Shown here one piece after another: positions 14,558-22,596 of a stretch of DNA of 22,667 nt (its first letter is position 1; the number at the start of each line of letters is the position of its first letter). Made by a program: the position numbers and the translations under genes. The notes under the pieces were generated by a model. The model saw only the letters and a list, made by a program, of their open reading frames with translations, made no database searches and was not told the origin of the DNA. The stretch comes from Euryarchaeota archaeon UBA181 (lineage in GTDB: Archaea; Thermoplasmatota; Poseidoniia; Poseidoniales; Thalassarchaeaceae), in contig DALI01000038.1 in assembly GCA_002496725.1 (NCBI GenBank), positions 745 to 23,411 of the forward strand. The letters are read 5' to 3'.

Positions 14558-15891
14558 TCTTGCTCCTTCATCCTTGTTTTCAGCATCATTTGCATTAACA
14601 CTGCAATCATGAATATGACTCCTGCGACTCTGAAGCAGGTGTGGAATGTCCAGATTCCAGTTCCCTCCACAGTTTCGGACCAGATGTATGCGGCTAAAAG
14701 GGGCCCTAATATTCTCGCCAGTGCCCCATATCCCTCTTGTGCTCCCATCACCAGTCCCAATTCATGACCTCTATTCTGAGCCTCGAAAGTCAGAAGTGAA
14801 GATTGAGTGGGCGAAAATAGGCCATTCCCGATTGCAAGTCCAGCTGATGAACCTAGGATGAGCCATGAGGCCTCTGATGGCACATAGGGGAGACTCGCTA
14901 TCCCCAATCCACAAAGAATTGTTCCAATTACCATTAGCCTATGCATTCCGAATCTGTCACTCAACGGGCCAATCAGGCCTCCTTGAACTATTACACCCAG
15001 AAGTCCGATGAAAGCGAAAATCCAACCGTTGTCCATTTCACTCCACCCCAGTCCCCCACTTTCAACGGGCATCGCAGTGAAAAGAATGAACGTCCCATGC
15101 ATCATGCTGAAAGCCATAAGGAATAGAAAATTGATCGTCACGAGTGTTGAAACCACTGGAATTTTCCTTATTCCTGCTATATTTGAGAATGTTTCGCCGA
15201 GCTTCCCCCAAGCACTCATCTGAACAGTACTCACTTGTGACTCTGTATCCAGGCTTTCTTCAAGCCAGAAGTATGCTAGAGTCAGAGAGAAGAGCGATAG
15301 TAGACTGGAGAATATACAAGGTAGAAGATACTCATGCCCCCTCCAGAAACTAGAGTTGAAGGCCCCTCCGATACTGGTTGCTGGATCCGATAAAATTCCA
15401 CCTATGAATGGGCCTATCATAAAACCAAGGCCAAAAGCTGCTCCAAGCATCCCCATTCTCCTAGTGATCATTTCAGATGAACTGATATCTCCAATGTAGG
15501 CCCTAGCCACAGCTATGTTCCCATTCCCGGCCCCTGCCATGAATCTTGCAACAATTGCCATCTCTAGGCTATTTGATAGTCCGAATACAATAAAGAAAAT
15601 CGAGTTGGATACGAGTCCAAACATGATTACTGGCCTCCTCCCGAGGCTATCGCTTAGGGAACCTAGAATTGGTGTGAACAGGAACTGTGCCAGAGAATAT
15701 ACAGCAATTACTATCCCAACCCACAAGTCCCTGTTTCCAACATCGTTAATTCCTTGCCCTGTGGCTAAATCCTGTATGAAGTAGGTCAGGAAGGGAATCA
15801 CTATTGTGAATCCTAGCATGTCCACTAAGACTACTAGGAAGAGGACAGTCATTGGTGATCGGCCGCTAGAGTCGGGACTCAAATGAATCAC
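14539..15891 (-). CDS. MFS transporter, DHA1-type drug:H+ antiporter-like
   Basis: A 450-residue transporter with about 12 hydrophobic helices in two halves. The motif A loop GSLSDSLGRRPV (77-88) lies between helices 2 and 3, and its second-half copy is GPLSDRFGMHRLM. The motif C-type segment GLGFMIGPFIGGIL is typical of proton-driven exporters in the TetA/DHA1 branch. It would export a small molecule from the cytoplasm; the substrate is unknown. The GTG start at 15891 overlaps the thrS stop (GTGA), so it is probably expressed from the thrS promoter. No well-spaced Shine-Dalgarno is seen, and Met14 (15852) is an alternative that begins just before the first helix. Confidence 0.88.
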   Translation of the reverse strand: MIHLSPDSSGRSPMTVLFLVVLVDMLGFTIVIPFLTYFIQDLATGQGINDVGNRDLWVGIVIAVYSLAQFLFTPILGSLSDSLGRRPVIMFGLVSNSIFFIVFGLSNSLEMAIVARFMAGAGNGNIAVARAYIGDISSSEMITRRMGMLGAAFGLGFMIGPFIGGILSDPATSIGGAFNSSFWRGHEYLLPCIFSSLLSLFSLTLAYFWLEESLDTESQVSTVQMSAWGKLGETFSNIAGIRKIPVVSTLVTINFLFLMAFSMMHGTFILFTAMPVESGGLGWSEMDNGWIFAFIGLLGVIVQGGLIGPLSDRFGMHRLMVIGTILCGLGIASLPYVPSEASWLILGSSAGLAIGNGLFSPTQSSLLTFEAQNRGHELGLVMGAQEGYGALARILGPLLAAYIWSETVEGTGIWTFHTCFRVAGVIFMIAVLMQMMLKTRMKEQENHVTV

Positions 15892-17834
15892 TCCGACGGG
15901 ATCAGAGAAAGATTCCTATCACGCGTCGTAATCTCGGCATAGATACCAGCAACAAACTCTTCCATGGGGACTCCTTTCAGTTGATTGCCCTGCCTCGATC
16001 TAATGGAAACTGTTCCATCCTCAGTCTCTTCGTCTCCGATAATAAGCATATACGCCGGCCTCATTTTTCTATGGGTCCTTATTTTCTTGCCAACAGTGTT
16101 ATCTGAGTCATCAACCCTTACCCTGACGCCGGATTCATAGAGCGAGTTAGCTACTGTAGCGGCATGGATCTTGTGTTTTTCAGAGATAGTTATGACTTGT
16201 ACTTGGATCGGTGAAAGCCAGGTGGGGAAGTTTCCTGCCCAGTGTTCCGTCAGGAACGCTACAAACCTCTCATGAGTAGAGAGAGGTGCTCGATGGATAA
16301 CGAATACCTCTCCATTTTCCTGTCCGGTTTCATCTGTATAAGTGAGGCCAAACCTCTCCTTGGCCGCGAAGTCTAGCTGGATGGTTGACATTGATTCTTC
16401 CCTGCCAAGAAGAGTTCTAAATTGAATATCTATCTTTGGCCCGTAGAAGGCGGCCTCCCCTATCGCTTCCACATACTCCACACCTATGCTATCCAGAATT
16501 TCTCTCAGATGATTCTGTGTGGCCTCCCAATTTTCAGGCTGATCAATGTATTTGTCTACGTTCTCAGGATCCCAGAGTGATAGCCTGAAGAAGTAATCAT
16601 CAAATCCAAAAGCCGAGTAATAGTCCTGTACCATTCTGATATTATCAGCAACCTCTGAGGCAACTTGATCCAGAGTGCAGTAGATATGCGCGTCGTTCAT
16701 CGTCAGCATTCTTACCCTCAGTAGTCCTGCCAAAGTTCCAGACAGCTCGTTCCTGTAAACAGTCCCATATTCGGCTATTCTCAGGGGGAGCTCCCTGTAT
16801 GATCGTCTCTTGTTCCTGTATACCAGATGGTGGAAAGGACAATTCATGGCTTTCATGTAGTACTCCCCATCATCCATCTCCATCGGGGGGTACATTCCGT
16901 CTGCATAATGTGGAAGATGGCCACTGGTCTCGAACAACTCCTTCTTTCCAAGAACGGGAGTCGTAACTCTAACGTACCCATACGCCTCTTCCGTTTCGAT
17001 TGCAAACTTCTCGATCTCGCTTTTCAGAGTCTCTCCATTGGGCAACCATACTGGAAGTCCCTTTCCGATCATCTCATCGGTCATGTACAGCTCCATTTCT
17101 TTACCTATTTTTTTGTGATCCCTCTTGGCCGCTTCCTCAAGTTGCCTCATTCTCTGTTGCAGCCCTTCTTTGTCTGGATAGCACATCCCATAGATTCTCG
17201 TCAGCGACTCTCTTTTTCTATCGGCCCTCCAGTAAGCTTGGCTGGTACTAGTTAGCCGGAACCATCTCAAATGAGAGGTACTTGGAACATGGGGCCCTCT
17301 GCATAGATCAATGAAATCGCCCTGTCTGTATGCAGAAGATCCAACATCATGGCCAATCTTCTCATCCATAATCTCCAGCTTGAATTTGTTTTTCCCAAAT
17401 ATAGAACGAAGGTCATCGTTATCATACTCCTCTCTGGAGATTAGCATGTTCTTCTTCACCAGCTCCTTCATCCTCTTCTCTATCGACTTCAAATCATCTT
17501 CGGATATAGGGTCCATGTGGAAATCATAGTAGAACCCATGATCAATAGGGGGGCCAATAGTTGGTTTTGCATCAGGAAACATCTCGGTAACTGCTTGAGC
17601 CAATAGATGAGCACAAGAGTGCCTCAGAATGTAGTGTCCCTCCGGGGAATTGCCAAGAATTGGAATAACGGAGCAATCGACATCTAACTCATGAGACATA
17701 TCTCGCTCGATTCCGTCTACTAAGGCGGCCACTGCACCTGACTTCCTTCCATGGACATTGGCAATAACTTCGCCGGCCGAAATTCCTCCGGCGTACTCAT
17801 GAACTTCCCCCTCGCTAACTTTGATACTTATCAT
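15888..17834 (-). CDS. thrS: Threonyl-tRNA synthetase, bacterial/eukaryotic domain type
   Basis: From ATG 17834 this is 648 residues, close to bacterial ThrRS. An N-terminal TGS domain (about 1-60) is followed by the N2 editing domain with HSCAH (72-76) and Cys178/His182 in DLCRGPH, which removes Ser from tRNA-Thr. Class II motif 2, RIAEYGTVYRNE (352-363), is present. Zinc ligands Cys332 (MNCPFHH), His383 (DAHIYC) and His514 (HRAPL) match the known C/H/H set. Motif 3 reads THERF where IERF is usual. The C-terminal anticodon domain is complete. Many euryarchaea instead carry a different N-terminal editing domain, so this allele looks acquired from bacteria. The frame opens back to ATG 17909, but that codon lies in a TATA-like box. 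GGAGGAG is 9 bases before 17834, so the shorter form is preferred. Confidence 0.93.
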   Translation of the reverse strand: MISIKVSEGEVHEYAGGISAGEVIANVHGRKSGAVAALVDGIERDMSHELDVDCSVIPILGNSPEGHYILRHSCAHLLAQAVTEMFPDAKPTIGPPIDHGFYYDFHMDPISEDDLKSIEKRMKELVKKNMLISREEYDNDDLRSIFGKNKFKLEIMDEKIGHDVGSSAYRQGDFIDLCRGPHVPSTSHLRWFRLTSTSQAYWRADRKRESLTRIYGMCYPDKEGLQQRMRQLEEAAKRDHKKIGKEMELYMTDEMIGKGLPVWLPNGETLKSEIEKFAIETEEAYGYVRVTTPVLGKKELFETSGHLPHYADGMYPPMEMDDGEYYMKAMNCPFHHLVYRNKRRSYRELPLRIAEYGTVYRNELSGTLAGLLRVRMLTMNDAHIYCTLDQVASEVADNIRMVQDYYSAFGFDDYFFRLSLWDPENVDKYIDQPENWEATQNHLREILDSIGVEYVEAIGEAAFYGPKIDIQFRTLLGREESMSTIQLDFAAKERFGLTYTDETGQENGEVFVIHRAPLSTHERFVAFLTEHWAGNFPTWLSPIQVQVITISEKHKIHAATVANSLYESGVRVRVDDSDNTVGKKIRTHRKMRPAYMLIIGDEETEDGTVSIRSRQGNQLKGVPMEEFVAGIYAEITTRDRNLSLIPSE

Positions 17835-17843
17835 CAGTACTCT

Positions 17844-17850
17844 CTCCTCC
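17844..17850 (-). promoter_or_regulatory. Shine-Dalgarno that fixes the thrS start
   Basis: On the minus strand GGAGGAG lies 9 bases before ATG 17834. There is no such site before the longer candidate at 17909. Confidence 0.65.
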
Positions 17851-17906
17851 GTATAGTCGGCCCCGTAATCTCGTTTGAAGGCGTCTATAGTAAATCGTAG
17901 TATTGG

Positions 17907-17914
17907 CATAAATA
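17907..17914 (-). promoter_or_regulatory. TATA-like box for thrS, overlapping the rejected longer start
   Basis: On the minus strand this reads TATTTATG. A start about 26 bases downstream leaves a leader of roughly 45-50 bases containing the GGAGGAG site. The ATG of the longer thrS frame is part of this box, so it should not be translated. Confidence 0.45.
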
Positions 17915-17969
17915 CCAGTTCTTGTCATAACGACCAGATATCAAAAAATCAGCATGAACATCACGAAGC

Positions 17970-17976
17970 GATAAGA
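17970..17976 (+). promoter_or_regulatory. Possible TATA box for the leaderless ATP-NAD kinase gene
   Basis: GATAAGA is centred about 26 bases before ATG 17999, the spacing expected if transcription starts at the ATG. No Shine-Dalgarno precedes that ATG, which fits leaderless initiation. Confidence 0.4.
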
Positions 17977-17998
17977 CCAATCCCCCCCTGCCAGAGTC

Positions 17999-19141
17999 AT
18001 GGTTAGGTTGGGTCTACTCGTCAATCCCGATGCTGGCCTAGGTGGAAGATTAGGTCTAAAGGGATCCGATGGTCAAGCTGAAGTCGCTAGATCAAGAGGG
18101 GCCAAAGACAGGTCTGGACCTAGAATGAGGCTAATGCTGAATCATTTTATTGCAATCAGAAATGACAATAATCAGGAAATCGAATGGTACCTAAGCGAGG
18201 GTAGAATGGGGACACAGTGGGTTCCATCTAATATTTCTCCTCTCGAATTAGTCCATTCATCTATCGGCGTCACCAATGCCGATGACACTAGTCAGGCGAT
18301 TAGGTCAATGATAGATAGTGGAATAGACCTACTAGTCTATGCAGGTGGAGATGGAACGACTAGAGATGTTGTAGCCGCTCTATCCGAACATGGAAAACCA
18401 GATCTTCCCGTCATAGGGGTTCCAACGGGGGTAAAGATGCACTCTGGGTGTTTCGCTTCATCCCCAAAGGCGGCTGCGGAGGTCCTCAGTGCATGGCTAA
18501 ATGGCGATCTTCTTCTGGCATCGACAGAAGTTCTAGACTTGGATGAAGATCTATACAGAAAGGGGAAATGGGTCGTTAGACTCTATGCTGAGGCCACTAC
18601 TCCAGCTAGCCCCCGTTGGATGCAAGGATCAAAAATGAGGGTAGAAGCATCAGGTGAAGAGGAGATAATAGAGGGACTAGCTAATCACATCAGCGACACT
18701 TTAATCGATGACAACATGATGATTATCTGGGGTTCTGGTGGTACTCTGAGAACTATTGGCTCTATCTTGGGATTTGATCTAAACACACTTGGGATTGACA
18801 TCACTGTGGGTAAAGAGATTCTAGCATCAGACCTCAATGAGAAGGAGATCTTAGAGTATCTAGGGAGTCATGACGGCGATGTGACTCTACTACTATCTCC
18901 CATGGGGGGCCAGGGATTCCTCATTGGAAGGGGAAACTTACAGCTTTCTCCTGACGTACTCAGAGAGGTAGGTGTGGATAGAGTGCTGGGAATAGTCACG
19001 CCCGCAAAAATGCTTACCTTACGTAGCCTTAGAATCGAAACTGGAGATCCAGAGATGGATGAGAGATTCTCTGAGAAAAAATATCTCAAGGTACTACAGG
19101 GATATAGGACAACAAGAATACTTCCAGTATCAGTAGATTAG
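17999..19141 (+). CDS. ATP-NAD kinase family protein (COG3199-like)
   Basis: A 380-residue protein of the diacylglycerol/NAD-kinase fold. LLVNPDAGLGGRLGLKGSD (6-24) is the first nucleotide loop, AGGDGTTRDVV (115-125) carries the GGDGT phosphate-binding signature, and GVPTGVKMHSG (140-150) follows. LLLSPMGGQGFLIGRGN is a late conserved loop. It resembles COG3199 predicted polyphosphate/ATP-NAD kinases, sometimes called AcoX-like, rather than classical PpnK NAD kinase, so a different nucleotide-like substrate is possible. The frame is intact. It is the first plus-strand gene after the divergent thrS promoter, is probably leaderless, and is separated from the next gene by its own TATA box. Confidence 0.78.
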   Translation: MVRLGLLVNPDAGLGGRLGLKGSDGQAEVARSRGAKDRSGPRMRLMLNHFIAIRNDNNQEIEWYLSEGRMGTQWVPSNISPLELVHSSIGVTNADDTSQAIRSMIDSGIDLLVYAGGDGTTRDVVAALSEHGKPDLPVIGVPTGVKMHSGCFASSPKAAAEVLSAWLNGDLLLASTEVLDLDEDLYRKGKWVVRLYAEATTPASPRWMQGSKMRVEASGEEEIIEGLANHISDTLIDDNMMIIWGSGGTLRTIGSILGFDLNTLGIDITVGKEILASDLNEKEILEYLGSHDGDVTLLLSPMGGQGFLIGRGNLQLSPDVLREVGVDRVLGIVTPAKMLTLRSLRIETGDPEMDERFSEKKYLKVLQGYRTTRILPVSVD

Positions 19142-19164
19142 TATAACAATCATTCATTAAAGTG

Positions 19165-19172
19165 ATTATATC
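19165..19172 (+). promoter_or_regulatory. TATA box for the TPR gene
   Basis: ATTATATC is centred about 30 bases before ATG 19199, a good match in sequence and spacing for a leaderless or near-leaderless transcript. No Shine-Dalgarno lies between. Confidence 0.5.
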
Positions 19173-19198
19173 CCGATTACGGGGGACTCAGTTATACC

Positions 19199-20974
19199 AT
19201 GACCCTGTCTCCGATGTATATGTCAGTTGCACCGACCGAATATGATTTTGGAGTAGAATTTAACTATTCCTTTGCCGAAACGATAACTTGTTCTAATGAA
19301 GAAGCCCGAAAAATGTATGTTCTGGCATATGGCCATATGTTGAACTACAATCATGAGGAAGCTATTGCATGTTTCAGTAAATGTGCCGAACTGGACCCAA
19401 ACTGTGCTATGGCATATTGGGGAATCGCATATTGTGTATCCTCTAACTACAACTGGAGTCCAGGTCTAGGATCGGGTCATGATTTTATTCAAACAGCAAT
19501 TACTCTGAAAGATGGATGTTCAGAACTGGAAAAAGACCTCATTGATGCACTAGCAGAGCGCCACTCAGCAGAGGCACGTGATGCAGCGGATCCATCCGTC
19601 CTTAACATGGGCAACAGTCCAGAACTAAATGTTGCATTCGCAGAAGCCATGGCCCCACTTTATGAGAAATATGATGGGAACCTAGATGTCACAGCTATTT
19701 ACGTTGAAGCTCTGATGAACCTAAAAGCATGGCAATTGTGGGATAAGAACACTGCTACTGGTGAAATCACCCCTGCTGATGACAATACATTACTTCTGGT
19801 CAAGTTATTAGAAGATGCTTTCGAAAGTAGTGAAGAAGCAAAAGTTCATCCAGCCCTCTGTCATCTATACTGCCACGCACTAGAACTATCCCCTTTCCCA
19901 GAAAGAGCACTTCCAGCTGCAGATGTCCTACGTACACTAATGCCCGGTTTAGGGCACTTAGTTCATATGCCATCACACATTGATGCTTGGGTAGGACAGT
20001 GGAAAGAAGCAATGGACTGCAATATTGCCGCTGTGGAAGCAGATGACAGATATGTTGAGATTACTGGAAATGAGTCTCAATTCTACAAGTTTTACAGAAT
20101 GCACAACCATCACTTCGTAGTTTGGTGTGCAATGTTCGAAGGACAATATGAAACTGCACTAAAGTATGCACGCAAGGCAGTAAGCACACTTCCTGCCGGA
20201 GATGCAGAATCCGGTGTACAGTTCATGCTGGCTGGAATCATTCCTATGGGTGCAATCTTCCTCGAATCATATGTAACAATGCCGTGGCATGTCATGATTA
20301 GATTCGGTAAGTGGGACGAGATCATCAATGAGCCCCTCCACTCTGATAGGGATGTATTCCCTGCTGCTATAGCGACTCAGCATTACGCTAGAGGAGTAGC
20401 ATATGCTTCCAAGGGAATGGTTCCTGAGGCAGAAGCAGAGCGAGCTCTCTTCAAAGAGGCTCTTGAGAATCCTGCACTCCAGGGCCGAGTATTGCATAAC
20501 AATCTGATGTATCAAGATCCCAGTGATGGTCCATGTATCCTTTTGGTGAATGACGCTGTTCTGGACGGGGAGATAGAATATCGAAGGCAGTTTCAGGCCA
20601 AGGCTAAAGGCGAAGGATATGACTTCAGTGATGCATTTGATCACTTACGCCGAGGGGTCGATCTATCGCTCAATCTTGCCTACAACGAGCCATGGGGGCA
20701 AATGCAACCAGTTCGACATATCCTAGGTGCGTTACTACTAGAACAAGGCGAGGTTGAGGAGGCTGAAGCAGTATATCGAGCTGATATCAAACTCTGGAAG
20801 GATAACATGTGGGGCCTGCTAGGACTCAAACTCTGTCTTGAATCCAGAGGGAATGCTCCAGAGGAGCTTGCCGAGGTTTCAGCTTTGTTCGAAGAACGCA
20901 GTTCACGAGCTGATATCATGCCAGCAAAAACATGCTTCTGCGCACAGGATAGTATCGATAAGAGCTGTTGCTGA
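19199..20974 (+). CDS. Tetratricopeptide-repeat protein with Cys-rich tail
   Basis: A 591-residue soluble protein with TPR-type helix pairs. The clearest is ARKMYVLAYGHMLNYNHEEA (36-55) with its partner helix CFSKCAELDPNCAMAYWGIA; later ones include QYETALKYARKAV and EVEEAEAVYRADI. HMPSHIDAWVGQW (256-268) and RMHNHHFVVW (300-309) mark a widespread bacterial TPR-like family of unknown function. Conserved His residues there may bind metal. The last 13 residues hold four cysteines (579, 581, 590, 591). There is no signal peptide or membrane helix. Codon use differs from neighbours: 14 of 22 arginines are CGN by hand count, against about 7 of 56 in cdc48, hinting at recent transfer or unusual expression. 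Its own TATA box makes it a separate unit. Confidence 0.8.
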   Translation: MTLSPMYMSVAPTEYDFGVEFNYSFAETITCSNEEARKMYVLAYGHMLNYNHEEAIACFSKCAELDPNCAMAYWGIAYCVSSNYNWSPGLGSGHDFIQTAITLKDGCSELEKDLIDALAERHSAEARDAADPSVLNMGNSPELNVAFAEAMAPLYEKYDGNLDVTAIYVEALMNLKAWQLWDKNTATGEITPADDNTLLLVKLLEDAFESSEEAKVHPALCHLYCHALELSPFPERALPAADVLRTLMPGLGHLVHMPSHIDAWVGQWKEAMDCNIAAVEADDRYVEITGNESQFYKFYRMHNHHFVVWCAMFEGQYETALKYARKAVSTLPAGDAESGVQFMLAGIIPMGAIFLESYVTMPWHVMIRFGKWDEIINEPLHSDRDVFPAAIATQHYARGVAYASKGMVPEAEAERALFKEALENPALQGRVLHNNLMYQDPSDGPCILLVNDAVLDGEIEYRRQFQAKAKGEGYDFSDAFDHLRRGVDLSLNLAYNEPWGQMQPVRHILGALLLEQGEVEEAEAVYRADIKLWKDNMWGLLGLKLCLESRGNAPEELAEVSALFEERSSRADIMPAKTCFCAQDSIDKSCC

Positions 20975-21037
20975 TTACCCGTTGAATCAGATTTCCTGCA
21001 AGGTATCGATTCGTACCACCAATGGGCGAAAGCAACA

Positions 21038-21045
21038 TTTTAACA
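21038..21045 (+). promoter_or_regulatory. TATA box for the DUF1295 gene
   Basis: TTTTAACA is centred about 26 bases before ATG 21068, fitting a leaderless start. The 93-base gap from the TPR stop holds nothing else I can identify. Confidence 0.4.
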
Positions 21046-21067
21046 GAAAAGCTCCTCAAACTGAAAT

Positions 21068-21964
21068 ATGACTTCCACTAGACAAGACCTTGGCCTGACT
21101 TCACTGGTTGTGATTAGCGCCGTCTCAATCGTTAGCCTAATGGTAAGTGCCATAGCGGTAGAATCAGTTGAGATACAGGGTTACTCAGCTGTAGCTTACT
21201 GCGCGGTAATCATTTTTGGAATACAGTGGTTGTCATGGTTACCAGCCTCCCTCAGACAAACAGAGCGCTTTTATGATCTCACAGGGGGTTTCACCTACCT
21301 GATAGTTGTGATTTTCAGCTTATGGGCCGGTGCTAGATATCAAGCCCCAAGCCCCAGAGAAATAATCGTCAGTTTACTAGTGATTGTATGGGCCTTGAGA
21401 CTCTCGAGATTCCTATTCCTCAGAATTCACCATTCTGGAAAAGATGGGCGTTTCGACGATCTTAAGACATCCGCAACGAGATTTCTAGTGCCTTGGACAC
21501 TACAAGGACTCTGGGTCTTTATCACAATGAACGTAGTTATCGTGTTAAACAGCCAAGCCACTACTTCTCCACCTCTGGGACTCTGGGATCTTATTGGACT
21601 CGTGATTTGGGTCCTAGGATTCGGTATCGAGATTATCGCAGATAACCAGAAATCAGCATTCAATGCAAAGCCAGAGAATGAAGGAAAGTGGATTGAAGAG
21701 GGCCTGTGGTCCGTCTCCAGACACCCCAACTACCTTGGAGAGATTCTGCTTTGGACTGGTATAGCCTGCTTTGGAATACCGTGCTTTACCGGTCTAGAAT
21801 ATCTATCTTGGGTTTCACCATTATTTGTATACCTGCTTCTGACAAAAATCAGCGGAGTCCCAATTTTGGATAGAAGGGGATTCGAGAAGTGGGGTGAGGA
21901 ACCGGGGTATCTCGAATATCGCTCCACTACGCCGGTTTTGTTTCCCTCACTCAAAAGAAAATGA
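21068..21964 (+). CDS. DUF1295 / steroid 5-alpha-reductase-like membrane protein
   Basis: A 298-residue membrane protein with about seven hydrophobic helices. SRHPNYLGEILLW (217-229) is the NADPH/AdoMet-type signature shared by DUF1295 proteins, steroid 5-alpha reductases and isoprenylcysteine methyltransferases. LRLSRFLFLRI (110-120), GKDGRFDDLK (124-133) and FGIEIIADNQKSAF (185-198) are other DUF1295 hallmarks. It probably modifies a lipid or isoprenoid in the membrane, but no substrate has been shown for the family. ATG 21068 has no Shine-Dalgarno and a TATA-like box at the leaderless distance. The stop overlaps an ATG at 21961 in the next gene's frame, but I place that gene's start at 22003. 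Confidence 0.83.
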   Translation: MTSTRQDLGLTSLVVISAVSIVSLMVSAIAVESVEIQGYSAVAYCAVIIFGIQWLSWLPASLRQTERFYDLTGGFTYLIVVIFSLWAGARYQAPSPREIIVSLLVIVWALRLSRFLFLRIHHSGKDGRFDDLKTSATRFLVPWTLQGLWVFITMNVVIVLNSQATTSPPLGLWDLIGLVIWVLGFGIEIIADNQKSAFNAKPENEGKWIEEGLWSVSRHPNYLGEILLWTGIACFGIPCFTGLEYLSWVSPLFVYLLLTKISGVPILDRRGFEKWGEEPGYLEYRSTTPVLFPSLKRK

Positions 21965-21972
21965 AACAACTC

Positions 21973-21978
21973 TTTATC
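21973..21978 (+). promoter_or_regulatory. Possible TATA box for the thioredoxin-like lipoprotein
   Basis: TTTATC is centred about 27 bases before ATG 22003. It lies inside the longer reading frame (from 21961), so if it is used, the first 14 codons of that frame are not translated. Confidence 0.35.
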
Positions 21979-22002
21979 CCGCATCCGACATACGTAACAG
22001 AC

Positions 22003-22596
22003 ATGAAGTGGACCTTCCTGATGGTATTGTGCCTCATTCTTCCCCTGTCCGGTTGCTTGTCGGAGACTATTGAAAAGACGACCCCAGAGACAGAGGGAGA
22101 GCCCCAACTGACGAGGATGAATATCGTTGCGCAGACGCTCGATAGAGATGTAGATCGACACAGCGATTACAACGTACTTGAGAACTCGTCAGGGCAGAAC
22201 ACGCTCATCCTCTGGGCGGCCTCCGGTTGTCGTGGGTGCCACGAGTGGACTGAGATGATCAGAGAGTCAATCTCTAATGGTACGATATCTAACGAGTCGA
22301 ATGTCATCACAGTACACAGGTATCCTAGCTTCGAGAGCCGAGAGTCATTCTATGAGACATATGGTAACAACTCATCAGAGCAATACTCGCCATGGCCGGT
22401 ACTAGTTCCACATGCCTCTGCAGTAGCATGGGACGCGGAGAGCGGGTCCCCTAGTGAGGTCCCGCTGGACGAGGCGTTCGGGTCCCCCAAGACCCCCACC
22501 CTCCAGGTCTTGGGTTCAGACGGTCAGATAGTATGGGAGAACGAGAAGTACTACCCCGATTTCGAGGTAGTGGAGCAGATATCAGCGCTGATATAG
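22003..22596 (+). CDS. Thioredoxin-like membrane lipoprotein
   Basis: From ATG 22003 this is 197 residues. It opens with a classic lipoprotein signal, MKWTFLMVLCLILPLSGC, with lipobox LSGC and Cys18 as the lipidated residue, followed by a Thr/Glu-rich linker. The thioredoxin-like part has the strand TLILWAASGC leading into the redox motif CRGC (76-79) and a later TPTLQVLGSDGQIVW with the expected cis-proline. It should sit outside the membrane and act as a thiol-disulfide oxidoreductase or a related chaperone. A longer frame from 21961 would add 14 residues (KQLFIPHP...) before the signal peptide, which is unlike a lipoprotein. Codons look more GC-rich towards the 3' end. The function within the family is not known. 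Confidence 0.8.
   Translation: MKWTFLMVLCLILPLSGCLSETIEKTTPETEGEPQLTRMNIVAQTLDRDVDRHSDYNVLENSSGQNTLILWAASGCRGCHEWTEMIRESISNGTISNESNVITVHRYPSFESRESFYETYGNNSSEQYSPWPVLVPHASAVAWDAESGSPSEVPLDEAFGSPKTPTLQVLGSDGQIVWENEKYYPDFEVVEQISALI

Noticed and set aside
21730..22161. 143-residue minus-strand ORF across the DUF1295/lipoprotein junction
   Set aside because: It is antisense to two well-supported genes and has no recognisable domain.
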